Of a stretch of 64,000 nucleotides of DNA, positions 32,701 to 46,053 are shown piece after piece. The notes under the pieces were generated by a model. It saw nothing but the letters and a program-made list of their open reading frames with translations. It did not search any database and was not told the origin of the DNA. The stretch's first letter is position 1. Each line of letters opens with the position of its first letter. The DNA comes from Quercus robur. Lineage: Eukaryota; Streptophyta; Magnoliopsida; Fagales; Fagaceae. The translations under genes and the position numbers were made by a program. The stretch covers positions 327,501-391,500 of the forward strand of contig NC_065542.1 in NCBI RefSeq assembly GCF_932294415.1, read 5' to 3'.

Positions 32701-35700
32701 GGTTTATATTGTTGAATCGAAACTTGTTTTTCGTGACTATATTTTCAACACCATTTCCTTCCTATGAATTTAAAATTTTCCTCTCTTTCTGGTTACATAT
32801 ATTGTTGTCAAATCTGTTGTCATATAGATTCTCAGTAGATGATGATAGTTTACAAATATATTGTTTTATATTGAATGTTTTCTCATACATGATATTATTA
32901 TAATGTTAATGTTGATGGTTTTGATATATTTTCAAAAACAAGAAGTTTTAAAGTAAGTTTTGAAAGTAGGAAAAAAAAAAGGATAATGAATTTACTTAAA
33001 TTATGTATTAAAAAGCTAAATTCATTTCGGAATACTTGTATTATTTTCATAATTTTATTGAAAATATTTGTTGCAGTTTGTTTTTATAGAATGTTTTTTA
33101 TTTTGCAAATTAAAATTGATAATATCCTATCTAAAATATATTGGATTAACCACATATAATATATATATCAACAAAACTTGAACATAAAAGTTAGTAATTT
33201 TGAATCTTAAAAAGTGAGAAGAAAATTTATAAAACTAAAAGTTAAATAAATTTTATTTAAACATTAGAAAATGTTTCACTAATGGTTTACATCTTTCTGG
33301 ACTTCCTTATATTTCTTTTTGTACATTTTCTACTGAAGTAATGTTATCTTTTGCTTCCTAGAAACTACCAAGATTAATTTGCTCCTCTCTCTAGCTTAAA
33401 GATATTTGGTTTTCTTGTCGAAAAAGTAGTGAACTTGAACTAATAAGATGCCCGGATTAAGGTGCTACCAAATTACAGTTTCGAATTTTCTTGCAATAAT
33501 TTATTTATACATATACTCTTGTTAGATACGTAAGTTATAATTCGATGAAGATTAAATACTAAGGAATGATGATGCCTTGGCTTTGGCCAGTCAGAACACC
33601 TATAGTTGAAATACAGCACTTTTGTGACTTTACTTCAAAATATCTTCTTCTGTGTAACCAAGCAAATTCATGATTATCAATTGTCGTTTCAACCCTCGCT
33701 AGTATGAGTGTCAAATTAAACCACGTTACTCCCGCTTTAAACCGTGCCTCCGTGGAAACACACACAACCAAATAATTAAAAAATAAATATTTGGAAAAGT
33801 AATTAAATCCTTTATTATTCAACCGACCAAGCGACCAAATCTCTGTAAAATCCACTTTAATTTGCTAAAATAATTAATTACTCTTTGAAGAAAAATAATA
33901 GAAATTTCCTCCCAAGGAAAGGGGTCAAAACTCAAAAGAAGTAGCTAGGTCGGTAGGATTAGTTGGTTGAGTCAAATGAGCTAGAATTTGTAAATGTAGG
34001 TAAAAAGTGCCATACACAATGGCCATACACTACTCTTTTTTCTTTTTTCTTTTTTTGGTTACATAAATAAATTATTATTAAGTACCTTAAATGTATTACT
34101 ATAACAACAAGTTATTTAATCCAAAAATTAAAATTTTCACATAATTTAAAAAACAAATTAATTCATATTATTTTATTAAACAACTTATTTTTATTCATGT
34201 AGAATACCATATCAGCTGTATTCTAAAAATATATATGGTAAAAGTTATTCCATATATATATACTTACTTGTAATTGTTTCCTCTAAATAAGATTTTCCCG
34301 TAATTGTTTATGGACATTTTATAGTCTTTGGCCACCATCAGATCAGCAACAAAGTACGCCTAAGATTTAGCTCAAGCATCATTTCATTATCTCCCCACTT
34401 ATGATTTGCTTAATTAAAAAGTATGGGTGATCATAAATCAGAAAGCACACAAGAAGTGTCTCAAGCTCCTATTAGTCTATGCATGCCACATGGCACAGTC
34501 TTATGGACATAATAATAATAGAGTAGTCAATGTGTCAATTTTTAATTTGTGTTTGCACACAACAATGCTTGTGAGTGGGAGACAAACATTCCCTATTGTC
34601 CAAATTCATTCTAACGAATTAATAAGTGCGGGTGTGGGTTTAGAATATTATATATATATATCTTTAGAATACTTTGTTTCATATCATTTTGTGTACTTTG
34701 GATACCAATAGATAAAAGTTTACAACCCGATCCTTAATTTTGTATAATTTTTTTTTTAATCTTTTTTATAATAATAATAATAATAAAAATAACAACAATT
34801 CGGTAGGAAATAAACATATGTTTTTTCTTTTTTTCAGAAAGTTGGTGCCAATTGTCTTGTTCTTTTTTTAATGTCCTATACGTTTTGTACAGGCTATATA
34901 TCCTCTTCAAAGTAATTAATTAATCAAAGGTGAGATGAGATGAAAATTGAACGGGAGTGGGCAGAAAAGAAAGATTACAGTCTCCTTTTTTTTAGTGGCT
35001 TGATGAAAACTTTTTTTTTTTTTTTTTTTTTTGGGGGGGGTGGGGTGGGGGGTGAGAATCTGCTTGATGAAATCTTTAAAGGGAAGATTACGGACATAAT
35101 TATAACCAAACTAGTATGCATTTTGACTTTTACTTCACCTATAAAGAAAAGTGTTTTGAATTTTGATTTGAGATAATGACCGTGTGTCAAGCACATTATT
35201 TATTTTTTTTGTTAACAAAAAATAATAATATATTCTCATTCTACAATGGTGATTTTTTTTTCCTCATTCCCCCCCCCCCCCCAAAAAAAAAAAAGAAATC
35301 TTGGCTCCATTTTTAGGCGACTATTTGATTATATGTCTTTTTTTTCTTTATTATATTTTATCTAAAGTCACACTCTCTTCTAGCTACTTTCATATTCTTG
35401 TGCAAAATGAGCCATTGCTTGTACTCGAGGCCTACACTTTCCACTTGTTGCTTCCTCGTTGAGCCTAGGTGATACTTGTCAAATTGATAATTGGTCCCAA
35501 CAACCTAATTGGTAACCTCTTCGAAGTAACTGTACCAAATTTGACTATGTCAATGTCATGTGTTTTTGCTGCAGACGCTAGCTACCTTAATTAATTGCCT
35601 CTTTCTACTCTCTTTAACCACTTTGCATTTCATTAGATTTTCATTTTACACCACTCGTTACTTATTAGCATTCCAAGCATTAGTTCTGGTTTTTAACTAC

Positions 35701-35809
35701 CTTCACCTTTCTAGTCGTAATTTTCTCGTTTTGCCACTTTTAGTGCTTTGAGAAGATTTATTTAACCAACAACATTAATGACCTGATCTAGTGGGGGAAA
35801 ATATTGTTA

Positions 35810-35843
<34 letters not shown>

Positions 35844-36424
35844 ATCATACAATTGCTTGGGTAAACAGAATTTTTTACTTGGTTAATAGTAATTAAAATA
35901 ATTAAAACAACATTTTTAGACCCATTGGTTTAAGTTTTTAGGTAGAAATGATATTGGTTTCCCCGTCTATTGTTTCCAATTTGGAAGCCATGTCTTTTTT
36001 CCTTTTTTGCTAGGTAAAAGTTTTAAGGTAATTCAATCCTCAGATGTGTCCCATTATTGAAAACGGATGTTATCAACTGGACCAAAGTTCATTGGCATTT
36101 TTTGTTTTTGTTTTTGTTTTTGTTTTCTGCTTTGGTTACGTTTATATTTTTCATGGAAATTATATATGCCTCCAGTTATCAAATCTATATCAAATCCTCC
36201 AGTTCCAAAAAGGATATGAAGCTTGGTATTTCTTAGCATATTTTATTTTGTGTTTGTGTTAACTGCTATGATCCCACTTGTATGTGCATATTGCGTGGAT
36301 GTAACTCTGTATCTGCAAGAGAGGGAGAGATTTTTCTTGATCCAGCAATTATTACTTTGAAGAAGAAGAAGACAATTTAAAGAAAGCTTCCCCATTTTTA
36401 ACCCCACGTTTGAAATTGGTTCAA

Positions 36425-36467
<43 letters not shown>

Positions 36468-38840
36468 TCCAAGTCTCCATACAATGAAGTTGGCCGAAGA
36501 ACAACAAGGCTTCATCATCCTTAACCAGTCCTTCAAAATCATATGAGAAAGTGGCCTTATTCATAAAGATAAGGACACTACTGCTACTTCTACTAATCTA
36601 GCTACTTCCTTATATACCTCAGAATTTATGTTGTGATGAAAAATCTGTCACAGTAACACAATAAGACAAGGAAAGACCCCTGGCTTAATGACTGCCCTGA
36701 CATTATAGAGTCATCGGTCTAATAAAACAAATAGGATTATTGGTATGATTATATAAACATAACGTTGAATCTCAAAAAATTTAACAATTAAATTCAAAAT
36801 TTTCAAGTTGCATCTACCACATTATCGATTCATGAGATTTTCAAAATGTATCATTAGTAGGGAATGAAATAGTCTAGCAAAAAAGACTGACAAATTGAAA
36901 AAAAAAAATGATCAACAATGATGACAACAAATTTCATAATTTCACATATTTAAACGAGATTATGATTAGTGTAATATCACTTTTAAATAGAATCGCATCT
37001 AACATCACTTCTATTCTATTGTACACCAACCACAATGTAAAATAGCGTATTTACTCACGAAGTTGGTGATGTGTTGGAACTGAACACATCTGAAGCCTTC
37101 AGTTTGCATGCCAAGCGGAATCATGCAAGAAAAGGATGTCCAACCAACCTTAAAACTTGTTTTAGAATTACAACAATTTCACAACTATCTGAAATGACAA
37201 GTTTTTGAACCATACAACATTACATTACAACTCCAAACAAATAAAACATAGGTTTGAGGGAATGAATAACATTGTTTTACAGACCACCTTCGAGAGATGA
37301 CAAATTAAGAAACAGAATTAAACCAGAATAACGGTGCCCATGGAAAATAAAAATCACGACCAATAACCTCAGCTAGCTTCACCTTCTTTTTCTTTTTTTC
37401 TTTTTTCTTTTTTTTTTCCCTTATTGTATGTGATAAAATCATAAAATGCTGAAAGATGGTTTTAACATTTTACCTCTATTTCAGTTCTTACCTCACATAA
37501 TTGGGTCGGGAGACCATTTATGTTATCACTTATTTGTGTAGAAGAATGAAGTGAAAGTTTGTGTCAAATCAGATGTCTCATTTCACCATTATTTGAGGAC
37601 TAACCTATCTATGAATATCCTAGGTAGCCTAAGCACAAATGCCATATAATGCTCTTATTCTTTGCTACAATATCTGCACTGGCAATGGCATTGATGATTT
37701 TGACATTTAAAGGAAGGCTTCTTTAAAATGGTGATAATAAAATTCAACTTGAATGATAGTGGCCATCACATGACATGAGTCTCCATGTCTTTGTGGGCTA
37801 TAATAGCAAAGTATATATATATCATTGATCACCGGTACCCTTTCCAAACATGGGAAAATTAAGACCATGGTGCGAGAAATTATAACATCTCAGTCTCAGT
37901 CACTCTTAGCTTTAAGATTATAACTATATCAATCAAAGAATATTTGAGATGTCGTGACTTGTAACTAATTTTTATTATATCAAAAGGTTTATTATGGATT
38001 TAATTTCTTTTGGTTTTAGAAACTAATCAAGTATAAATTAGGAATTGAACAATTTGAATTTATGTATCTTTATGTTTTTCAACATTAATCTAATGTATGC
38101 AATATCAATGGTGTAGTGACCATATTTTATTTAGGCTTTATTTTATTTGAGGAATGGATCACCAAGCTTATTCTATTTTTTTTTTTCTAAATAATACAAT
38201 AAACTTTTAATTTATAGTTTCTGCTTCATAATAATAATTTTTTATGATTAGATTCAAGATAACATATTAGTGAACTTTGGATTATAAAATTAATAATTTA
38301 TGTATTATTTAAATTCTATTTTTAAATATTTTTGTTTCTTTCTTAATTTATTATGTTTATCTTATTTGTATTGAAATGATAGACAGAAGAAAAAAAAGAA
38401 TATACTCAAATAATTATTTTTAAGTGAAAAATATATTTATCAGTTAACTTGACCCGACCCGACCCGTCAAACACTGGTTATTAATTTTTGTAACGTGTTT
38501 CAGTCTGACACATAGCCAATTGAATCATAGGTGAAACCGCGACCAGTGATATATCATTATGAAAGCTTAATCTAGAATGCTGAGGAATATCAATAGAAAG
38601 CTTTTTCATGCGTCTTTGCTTATGGTCTAGAGAAAGCTTTACATAAGCAATGCAAATACATGCAGAAAAAGACATCGAAAATCTAGAAACAGCCAAACCG
38701 AACGTTAAAAAGAGAGTCCTAAAGTAAGGATAAAAGGTATACACAAACGTAGCATATCATGGGCGTTCCTTACATCATCTACTTAGCCGTTTCAAAATGG
38801 AAAATCACCTCCCCTAGTTCTAAGTCTCACCGCCACCTAC
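32701..38840. other. Long AT-rich intergenic stretch, no gene seen
   Basis: Mostly AT-rich with TA microsatellites at about 35812-35840 and 36431-36464, a poly(T)/poly(G) junction at about 35010-35050 and a C14 run at about 35269-35282. A gacccgacccgacccg motif at about 38450-38466 may be one end of a lost hAT element. Short ORFs here look accidental. Confidence 0.45.
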
Positions 38841-38844
38841 CTTT

Positions 38845-38852
38845 TATATATA
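38845..38852 (+). promoter_or_regulatory. TATA box of the GDSL gene
   Basis: TATATATA lies 61 bp upstream of the first in-frame methionine (82 bp from the second), giving a short leader. Typical plant spacing; inferred. Confidence 0.5.
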
Positions 38853-38912
38853 CATGCATCTTCGATCAGAGTCTGTATTATTATTATTCCTTTTCATCAT
38901 CTGGAAATAATA

Positions 38913-40410
38913 ATGAAGCAACAAGTAGAGAAAATGGTTAAAATTTCCAATCTAATGCTGTGGCTGTGGGTCACCGCCACTATGACGATGCAGTGCTCAA
39001 ATGGGGCAGCTGTCGCGCCACGACAGGTTGCAGCTTTGTTTGTGTTCGGAGATTCCTTGGTTGATGTTGGTAACAACAACTTCCTTAGCTCCTTAGCTAA
39101 GGCCAATTACTATCCATATGGCATTGATTTCACTGCTGGCCCTTCTGGGAGATTTACCAATGGCGAAACCTTTGTTGATATGCTTGGTAACTTTTCTTCA
39201 GCCTTGTTACTAATAATTATTTTGATACGCACCAAATGGATTATATTGTATGAGTGTTGGATCTCACCAAATGATATATATCAGGCATTATTAGGTTGAT
39301 TTAGATTATATAAATGATTATGAGAAATTCTAATTATAATTTTTGCCTAGTTCTTTTGGAATATATATATATATATATATAACACAAATTTAACTAACGC
39401 TAATATAAACTTTACAAGCTTATATAACACGAGATTAAATTCTATAAGGACATGGTGTAAAACCCATGTTTTACCCCTCCAATCCTAACATGTCATATCA
39501 TCTTATAATATATTTAAGAATAAACACAATCACGCTTAATCAATTCTAATACCCATATATAAATCCAACAAAATTGGGAATTTATTGAAATGTTATTAGA
39601 CGTGGTAGGATGTATTAAATTTTAAGTAAAATACTGATGTGGCAATTATTTATTGAAGTTGCAAAACATGGATTTTACACCCCATCTTTATAGAATTTAA
39701 TCTCATAACACAAATGTAACTAATGCTAATATGAGCTTTACAAGCGAATATAAGGAACTTTTGTTGCCAGTCTTTTGAATATAACGAACATATGACTAAT
39801 ACTTACTTTTTATGACCTCGTATAATATTATTTAAAGTGACATCTTCATTATCCTGATAAATTCCTTGGATTGTGACAATAATATCATTTTAGGCTGTCA
39901 TATATGTATCTTTGTTGTCCCCCACCTCTGATATACCATCTGATGTGAAGTTGCTGGACAAAAGTGGATTGATCAATATGGCAATCATTTAGAATAAAAG
40001 CTTTTATTGACTAGAAGAACAAGTATGACCGAAGCTCATTTTGATGTGAATTTTTGGTTGGCAGGGAGGATGTTGGGGATTCCATATCTTCCAGCTTTCG
40101 CAGATCCCACCACATTTGGTACCCGAGTTCTTAACGGAGTTAATTATGCTTCAGCAGCTGCTGGCATCCTTGATGAGACCGGCCGACACTATGTACTTCA
40201 ATTAATGCATTTAAATTAATTATTAGCAACTTTCTATTTAATTTTAAAAATAAAAAAATCACAGCACACCCTTGGTGCGATGGTCACTCCACAAGGATAA
40301 ATGCTTGTGGAGTGTGGGGGGCAAGGGCCGGGGTTTAAGTCTTTAGGAGGGAGCTTTACACACATATACACTTAGATTAGGCTAGAGTAGAATTCTATCT
40401 TGTATAAAAA

Positions 40411-40477
<67 letters not shown>

Positions 40478-41718
40478 ATAATAATAATAAAAGACAGTTT
40501 GGATCTAATAAACAAAATTCTCTTCGAAAATTATATTTTTGCTGTAATTGTGATGCTCGAATGCAGGGACAACGGTACAGTCTGAGCCAGCAAGTGGTGA
40601 ATTTTCAGTCCATCACATTAAATCAATTAAGAACAATAATGAATGGGACGAACCTGAGCCAATATCTAGCAAAATCGATAGCAATATTGGTGTTTGGAAG
40701 CAATGACTACCTCAACAACTACCTCTTGCCATCCCTCTATTCTTCCAGCTACATCTATAGCCCCCCAGATTATGCAAACCTTCTACTCAATCGCTATACC
40801 CGCCAAATTTTGGTATATTTCACTATTTTATTTTCTCTATCTTTTTTCTCTTTTATAAATTCAATGAATCATTTAGAATAATATGGGTCTTTATATATAA
40901 TTAAATACAATAAGTTTGGAGACTTTAACCTTAATTAATTAATTGTGTGGGATTAGTGAACAATTAATTTATATGAAATGGTTCGTTGCATGCATTGCAG
41001 GCATTGTACAGTATGGGATTAAGGAAGTTCTTATTAACAGGAGTAGGACCGCTTGGTTGCATCCCATACGAGAGAGCTAGTGGTCAAGCCCAGCCAGGAA
41101 GGTGTGTGGATTATGTGAATCAAATTCTTGGTAACTTCAATGAAGGGCTTAGATCGCTGGTCACTCAGCTCAACACCAACCACCCTGGTGCAATGTTTCT
41201 TTATGGCAATACTTATGCTGCTTTTGGAGACATCATTAACAGCCCTGCCACTTACGGTAAGTAAATTAATTACTAGCTATATATATCAAGCAAAGAAACG
41301 CATTAGATAGAATTTATTCACTTTTTGAACACAAATTAAGATGCTATATATATGTACACATAAAATCTCATTGGCAGCTGGCCAAACCAAACCCAATCGC
41401 TTGTTTACTTTGGTGTCATGCATATATAAGTCCCGGTTTTAATAGTTTCGTGTGTAGCAAGCATTTTTAATAGCAAAAATTAATGTTATTTCAGGGTTCA
41501 GCGTGGCTGACAAGGCTTGTTGTGGAATTGGGGGGAGCTACTTGGGACAAATAACGTGTCTACCATTTCAAATGCCATGCCTAAATAGGAGCCAGTATGT
41601 GTTTTGGGATGCTTTCCATCCCGGAGAAGTTGCTAATGCCAACCTTGCTTGGAGGGCTTTCTCCGGTTCGCCCACTGATTGTTACCCAATCAATGTTCAA
41701 CAAATGGCTCTCCTCTGA
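38913..41718 (+). CDS. GDSL esterase/lipase, five exons
   Basis: Exons 38913-39186, 40065-40192, 40567-40812, 41001-41256 and 41495-41718 join with GT-AG borders to 1128 bp, 375 residues, normal for the plant family. A hydrophobic stretch at about residues 13-30 reads as a secretory signal; the second methionine (38934) is an equally good start. Block I is VFGDSLVDVGNNN with nucleophile Ser48, followed by SGRFTNGETFVD. Block III is FGSNDYLNN with Asn180, and block V is FWDAFHPGEVAN with Asp340 and His343. All four SGNH residues are therefore present. The enzyme would hydrolyse ester or acyl bonds in the extracellular space; relatives act on lipids, cutin or cell-wall esters, and the substrate cannot be told. 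Intron 1 carries a MITE and intron 2 a SINE with a long poly(A). Confidence 0.92.
39431..39704. mobile_element. MITE with long TIRs in GDSL intron 1
   Basis: The left end gagattaaattctataagg and the reverse complement of the right end (gagattaaattctataaag) match closely and stay similar for about 45 bp, through a ccatgtttt motif. A 7-bp direct repeat ataacac (39424-39430 and 39705-39711) flanks it. A longer pair of about 48 bp (from about 39379 and 39705, with aactttacaagc/gctttacaagc) also brackets the element. Superfamily uncertain. Confidence 0.8.
40262..40484 (+). mobile_element. SINE with long poly(A) in GDSL intron 2
   Basis: An A-box-like ggtgcgatgg at about 40275 and a B-box-like ggtttaagtc at about 40332 have tRNA-like promoter spacing. 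The 3' part contains taggctagagtagaattcta, reminiscent of plant Au-type SINE ends. It ends in a poly(A) of over 60 bases. A-rich flanks hide the target duplication. Confidence 0.65.
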
Positions 41719-42021
41719 TCTCAAATACTATTATTAATTCTTGTATTATGTCATGTCATGTCATGTGTGAGTTCGTGTGACTCATGAGTTCTTGTCTGCT
41801 ACAGTATGTATGTGAGCTTGAGCTATAGCGTGAGCCTGTTTTATTTGTCATGTATGTTCAATAATTAAATTCAAGGTTCAGTTTGCAATTTTGGCATCTA
41901 TATATGCTTGTATGTGGAACTATTGTGTAGTGGAAACCATTTCCTTTTATCATGTAACTCCCTTTGGGGACTAGCAAAGATGTTTATTGAGAACCCTATC
42001 TCTATGGAAAAAAAACTTATA
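41719..42021. other. 3' region of the GDSL gene
   Basis: Probable 3' UTR; tcatg repeats follow the stop. No separate gene seen. Confidence 0.45.
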
Positions 42022-42453
42022 GGTATGTTTGGTAACTATTTTTTCCCTTTATTTTCTGTTTTTAAAAACAATTTTCTATTTTTAAAACTAAAAAACTTGT
42101 TTGGTAATCTAAAATTGATAGAAAACAAAAACTGTTCTCAAAATTCAATTTGTGAAGGAAACTAAAAACATGTAAAAGGCTGTTTTCAGTTTCTAATTTT
42201 CAAAAGTTAATGAAAATACTCATTTAATTTAATGAATCTGTTTCATTTAATGAGTTAGTATTAAAGTTCAAATCCTAGTAGCAACATATTTTAATATTTT
42301 CTTTTTTTTTTTCCTTCAAAAAACTACTTTTTTTAATTTCAACTAACCAAACATGTTTTTTATTTCAAAAATACAAGAAAATTGTTTTTTTCTTTATATT
42401 CCCAAAAACAAGTTTTTGAAAATAGAAAACAAAAACTATTACCAAATATAACC
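42022..42453. mobile_element. MITE-like element
   Basis: The left end ggtatgtttggtaactat and the reverse complement of the right end (ggttatatttggtaatag) are imperfect inverted repeats. The arms are rich in tttttaaaaac and its complement, so the element could fold on itself. No exact target duplication. Confidence 0.55.
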
Positions 42454-42462
42454 TTAGATACT

Positions 42463-42540
42463 CAAGGAGCAATGCTCCCTCCTCTCACATGAGGGGTGAG
42501 CCCCATGGGTGAGGGAGCATTACTCTCGGAGCATGTAAGA
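42463..42540. repeat. Short foldback repeat
   Basis: aaggagcaatgctccct and agggagcattactctcgg are near-complementary arms about 25 bp apart. It could be a small MITE remnant next to the previous element. Confidence 0.45.
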
Positions 42541-43351
42541 ATTACCCTTATGGGCTATAATGAATTTATAATTAATTATTATTTGAAGGTTCCCATGGCC
42601 ATGCTTGCAAATTTCATACAAATATCTTTCACAAGCAATGGTCTATACGTAGACTTGTCCTACATATGAGGCTCATATGAATTTTTTTACCCCCACCCAC
42701 CCCCCCCCCCCCCAAAAAAAAATTGTAAAAGAAATACATTTACTCTTTTATTTACTTTTACTTTAATGGTGAAATTAGTAGTTAAGGTTTAATTTTTATC
42801 AAATTAATCAAAATGAGTTGTTTTACCCAAATTTGTTAATAAGTAAATCCATTTAAATATTTTTTTAAATAAAATAAATAAATACTCATCAAACAAAAAG
42901 GATAAAGTATCTAGTGAGTTTAATTTTGTAACTAAAAAAAAAAGCTTAAACGGTGTTACTTATTTGCTAATAGATTTGAAGGGAAAGACCCAAACTCATG
43001 TTTACAAAGTGAGAGATTTACTAAAAAATATTAAATCTTATGGATTAATATGAGAATTGAAAAGTAAGACTAAAATGAATCTTAATAAGTAAAAAAAAAA
43101 GGTGATATAGTATAAAGTAGTAAAATGCAGGCCTTTATTGAAAACAGGCCTAGGCTAGGATGGGCTGGGCTGGGCTGGGCTGGGCTAGTGGGTTTTTATG
43201 GGGCCTAACCTAACCCAGGAATGGCCCCCTTTTTCAGTGAATAGTGAATAATCCCCGCAAAAGAGGGACTTTGAAAATCTGTGTCGCCTTTTTGATATTT
43301 TGTCCCCTGAAAATTGAAAAGAAAGAGTGAAGAGGGAAGAGAAAGAAAGAA
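42541..43351. other. Spacer upstream of the RAD52-like gene
   Basis: Contains a C-run at about 42702-42714 and a gggct pentamer repeat at about 43156-43186. The last 100 bp are GA-rich leader. No other gene seen. Confidence 0.5.
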
Positions 43352-43658
43352 ATGGCGTGGTTGAGCAAGAGCATGAAAATGGGAAAATCAAGTTCAAGTG
43401 CTTCTCTTTTGAAATCACTGTTATGTCGTCCTCCACGCTCCTCCTATTCAACTGCTAAAAGGTCATCTAATTCGTCTTTTAAGGAAACACACGACGTCGT
43501 AGCAGAAGCAGAAGAAGAAGTAGAAGCAGCGAGTGCGAGTTCTGGAATCAGTAGGCCACTCTCTGAAATCCTAAAAGAACTGAACAAGAGAGTGCCCGAT
43601 TCTCTCGTCAAAGTCCTTCGCTCCGAAAATGACTTCTCCATCAAATATGTTCCCTGGT

Positions 43659-43690
<32 letters not shown>

Positions 43691-45435
43691 CATCAAATAT
43701 TTTCACCTAACTTTAATCTTTATTTTTTATATCTCTTTTTTATTTTATTTTTGTTTTTGTGTAGGCATGTTATGAATCGGATTTTGAATTTACATGCTCC
43801 GGGTATTATTCTTTTTATTTTATTTTATTGTTGTTAATATTGTTCATGTTTCTTTAATTTATCTTTTTCTTTTCTTTAAATTAAATTATGATTTTATTTG
43901 TAAATATATAGAATGGTCGGGAGAGGTTCGAAGCATAACGTATTCAGCTGACGCCAAGTCTGTCTCTGTTGTTTATCGTGTCACTCTCTATGGGACAGAT
44001 GCTGAGGTATTATTATTCGAATGTTATGATTTTTATCATCATAATGTATAATACGATGCCAAACTGAAGGTTTCCCATTTCACAAAATAGAGCTTTAAGA
44101 TGTGCTTGGACCTAGCTACAAGCTTTCAAAATTAAATGAACTATTTATTTATTAATTTATATACAACAAATGAGATAGTCTAGTCTAGTCTAGAGAGGGA
44201 ACTTGAATATATAGCTGCAAACTCATTATTTCTTTCTTTTCATTGCTAATGCTAGGTTACACTTACACATGCCTCTTATACTCACACCACCATTCACCAT
44301 ACTCGATCTCCAATCCATCTCATTATCGAGGGAGGAGCAATTAGTGTGTCATTTGAGGCTGCGCTACACCTCATTGTCCAACCTACCCAATTTGTCTTCA
44401 AAATTAATTTCACATCTTTCATTAAGCACCAAATACTAAAGATTTAGATTAGAACCTGATTTTCCTTTATCAAAAATAAACTCATCATGGTAAGAATGAC
44501 ATTTGCATCTAGTATTAAGGGAGAATAATCAGACAAATTTAGAGTTTGCAAGCCATTTTCTTGATCACTGCACTTCTTTTCCCATAAATTGTTTTTTTCC
44601 CTTCTTCTGACTGAAAGCGCAAGATAGAGAAAATAACAATGACAACTTCTGTATATTCATCACTTGTGAATTACATAATCTACCTTCCATTTATAGAGGA
44701 GACTTTACCCTTGAAGAATATCACATGCGATAAATGAAAATGAAATAACTAATTTATAACAAACTGCAACTACTTCAACAACAGTTTGTTACAACTGAAA
44801 TCTAACTTCAATGCTAAAGCCCGTGCGAGTGTGACAAAGCTAATCCCCACCTGCAGCAAACTTTTGATGGTTAACTTCTGGACTGCTGCTGCGTTGAGCA
44901 CAAGATGCAGGACTTTTCTGCACTGTTGCATTGTTTACTGAACTGCTCATGTGTTCTGCACTGTTACAATGCTTGCCTGATATGCTGCTGTGTTTTCCCT
45001 CTCTCTCTCTCTCTCTCTTTTAACTAACATACTTCTAGTTGATAATCTTTATTTTGTATGACTGACACTGTATTTGCATTGAACATGAAGACAATAGCAA
45101 GTTGGTTTAGGGCTTTCCACAAATGTCCTGTTAGCTGAAGCCTTAGGGAAGTGTTCACCTTTTCTCTAAAGAAAGTCTTATGATAATTTCATTGAAAATA
45201 AAGATATGTGTTCAGTTGCTTTATTAGTGGTGGAACAGAGAAAAAGAGAGGAGCTGACAATTTTTTTTTTTTTTTCTCATGCTTCCACAAGATATATAGG
45301 GAATCGACGGGAACTGCTTCAGTTGATGACACAGGTTATGGGGATCCTGTACAAAAAGCAGAAGCAATGGCATTTCGTCGAGCTTGTGCACGCTTTGGGC
45401 TTGGGCTTCATCTATATCATGAGGATTTGTCTTAG
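43352..45435 (+). CDS. RAD52-1: RAD52-like organellar DNA-repair protein, four exons
   Basis: Exons 43352-43656, 43765-43802, 43912-44006 and 45292-45435 join to 582 bp, 193 residues. The N-terminus (SASLLKSLLCRPPRSSYST) is rich in Ser, Arg and Lys with no acidic residues for about 45 positions, a typical organellar targeting peptide. The conserved part follows: RPLSEILKELNKRVPDSLV, SIKYVPW, HAPEWSGEVRSITYS, RVTLYGTDAE, then GDPVQKAEAMAFRRACARFG and LHLYHEDL. These are the landmarks of plant RAD52-1/ODB1, which binds single-stranded DNA, promotes annealing and supports recombination-dependent repair in mitochondria or nucleus. Tryptophan 102 is split across exons 1 and 2. Exon 2 is only 38 bp. 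Intron 3 (1285 bp) is large and contains a CT microsatellite and a T tract before the acceptor. The family symbol fits, but orthology to RAD52-1 versus RAD52-2 is not proven. Confidence 0.88.
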
Positions 45436-46009
45436 CAAGAAGTTAGGCTTGTGCAATGCAAGTCCGAATTGTATCTTTTTTGATGTAGGGGAAATCATGC
45501 TAGATGTGGATTGGTTCTTTTTGTTGTCGGGATCAAGATGATGGTTTTGGAAAGCTGAAGAAGCGGCCTATTTTGAATCTAGCAGACGTCTGATATTGAA
45601 GCATCAGCCCGTGTTTAATTAAGCAGTTGTTTAGTAGTTTGTGGTTGGAAATATTAGTGATTTAAATCCCTAATATATCCAGTATCTTTTGTAGTCATTG
45701 TTGAATCGCTCAATCGGATGAATGTAAGCATATTTTGCTTCCTTAACATGTTCACTCAAGCAGATTTCCTGAACTTTCTCAACCAACAAAAAAAAAAAAA
45801 AGGGTAGATTTCCTGAATTGTTGAATTATTTCCAATAATTTTGCTGGAATTTTATTATCTGAACAAAAGTCCAATTTAGATATATATACTTATATTGCAA
45901 ATGTGTTAACATCACTTGAGACAGGGATGCTTTCATACTTACATGGCTAATGGCTTGATGCCAAAACAGCTTGCTTTGCTACTGTTAGTCGCTCTTTTTT
46001 TATCCTTTG

Positions 46010-46053
<44 letters not shown>

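Noticed and set aside
33559-33855. Minus-strand ORF of 98 codons
   Set aside because: No recognisable motif, no splice context, surrounded by AT-rich spacer.
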